Under the pieces are notes generated by a model. That model did not search any database. It was not told the DNA's origin and saw nothing but the letters and a program-made list of their open reading frames with translations. Both the position numbers and the translations under genes were made by a program. Source: a virus. Taken from it: a stretch of 64,000 bases of DNA. Below are positions 63,898-64,000 of the stretch, in pieces. The stretch lies in IMG/VR virus record IMGVR_UViG_3300027759_000067, positions 1 through 64,000 of that record; one strand, written 5' to 3'. Numbering within the stretch: position 1 is the first letter of the stretch; every line of letters begins with the position of its first letter.

Positions 63898-64000
63898 TTA
63901 AAAGTATTCTCCATTAGGGTGATCAGGGAAGTAGCATTCATTGCGTTCTAGTGGCATATCGTCTCTAGCTTCACAGGCAAAGTTAACGCCTAGACCAATA
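63898..64000 (-). CDS. C-terminal end of a gene running off the right edge
   Basis: The last 33 codons are in the window and end GVNFACEARDDMPLERNE, then CYFPDHPNGEYF and stop. The stop lies directly against the next gene's ATG. Too little is present to name a function; it is probably part of the same glycan operon. Confidence 0.55.
   Translation of the reverse strand, partial: IGLGVNFACEARDDMPLERNECYFPDHPNGEYF

Noticed and set aside
1-64000. CRISPR arrays, rRNA genes, insertion sequences or integrase genes
   Set aside because: No regularly spaced short repeats with unique spacers, rRNA-like sequence, transposase motif or integrase motif was seen on either strand.

Overview
The window is part of the genome of a T4-superfamily myovirus (contractile-tailed Caudoviricetes) of an aquatic type. 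It carries recognisable T4 counterparts: neck gp13/gp14, tail completion gp15, sheath gp18, tube gp19, a gp48/gp54-type baseplate protein, head completion gp4, terminase gp16/gp17, gp32, UvsX, a UvsY-like protein, UvsW, gp62, primase gp61, helicase gp41 and dNMP kinase gp1. Marine/freshwater T4-like traits are collagen-like Gly-Thr-Gln fibres, fibre repeats of the GALQVVGGVGIGG type and glycan-modifying genes between virion genes. No photosynthesis gene, tRNA, CRISPR array or integrase was found, so the host cannot be named from this window.

Layout. 1-9.4 kb: giant fibre genes, then a glycan cassette (GH130-like protein, double methyltransferase, glycosyltransferase) and a Nudix hydrolase. 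9.3-13.3 kb: gp15, a GIY-YIG homing endonuclease and gp14 on the minus strand, diverging from gp13. 13.4-29.4 kb: gp1, sheath, tube, baseplate and tailspike proteins, gp4, gp16, head-core candidates and a terminase large subunit broken by an atypically split intein with an HNH endonuclease gene between the halves. 29.5-44.9 kb: recombination and replication genes mixed with small conserved genes, including a miniature DnaE-like protein and a YqgE/AlgH homologue. 44.9-47.1 kb: minus-strand nucleotidase, acetyltransferase-like and sugar-transferase-like genes, then two small plus-strand genes. 47.3-59.0 kb: about 38 small minus-strand genes, visibly richer in G+C, forming an early region. 59.0-59.9 kb: a gene-free stretch with stem-loops and 26-bp repeats. 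60-64 kb: late fibre-tip genes and glycan enzymes.

Regulation can be read from the sequence. Late genes carry a T4-late-type TAAATA box; in eight cases the A of the start codon lies exactly 6 nt after the box, where T4-type transcription would begin, so these mRNAs may be leaderless. Early genes carry at least 22 near-perfect sigma70 promoters, TTGACN-17-TATAAT, with the spacing always 17 bp. Many of the 17-bp spacers are themselves palindromes that differ from gene to gene. One early gene has a long structured leader closed by a 21-bp helix next to its ribosome binding site.

How the parts fit: early small proteins, including several micro-peptides and one predicted exported protein, probably take over the host. 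The replication-recombination set (gp32, UvsX/Y/W, gp41/61, gp62) copies the DNA. The late set builds the neck, tail and fibres and packages the genome with a terminase that must be reassembled by protein trans-splicing. Functions come from motifs and family resemblance recalled by eye; no database search was run.
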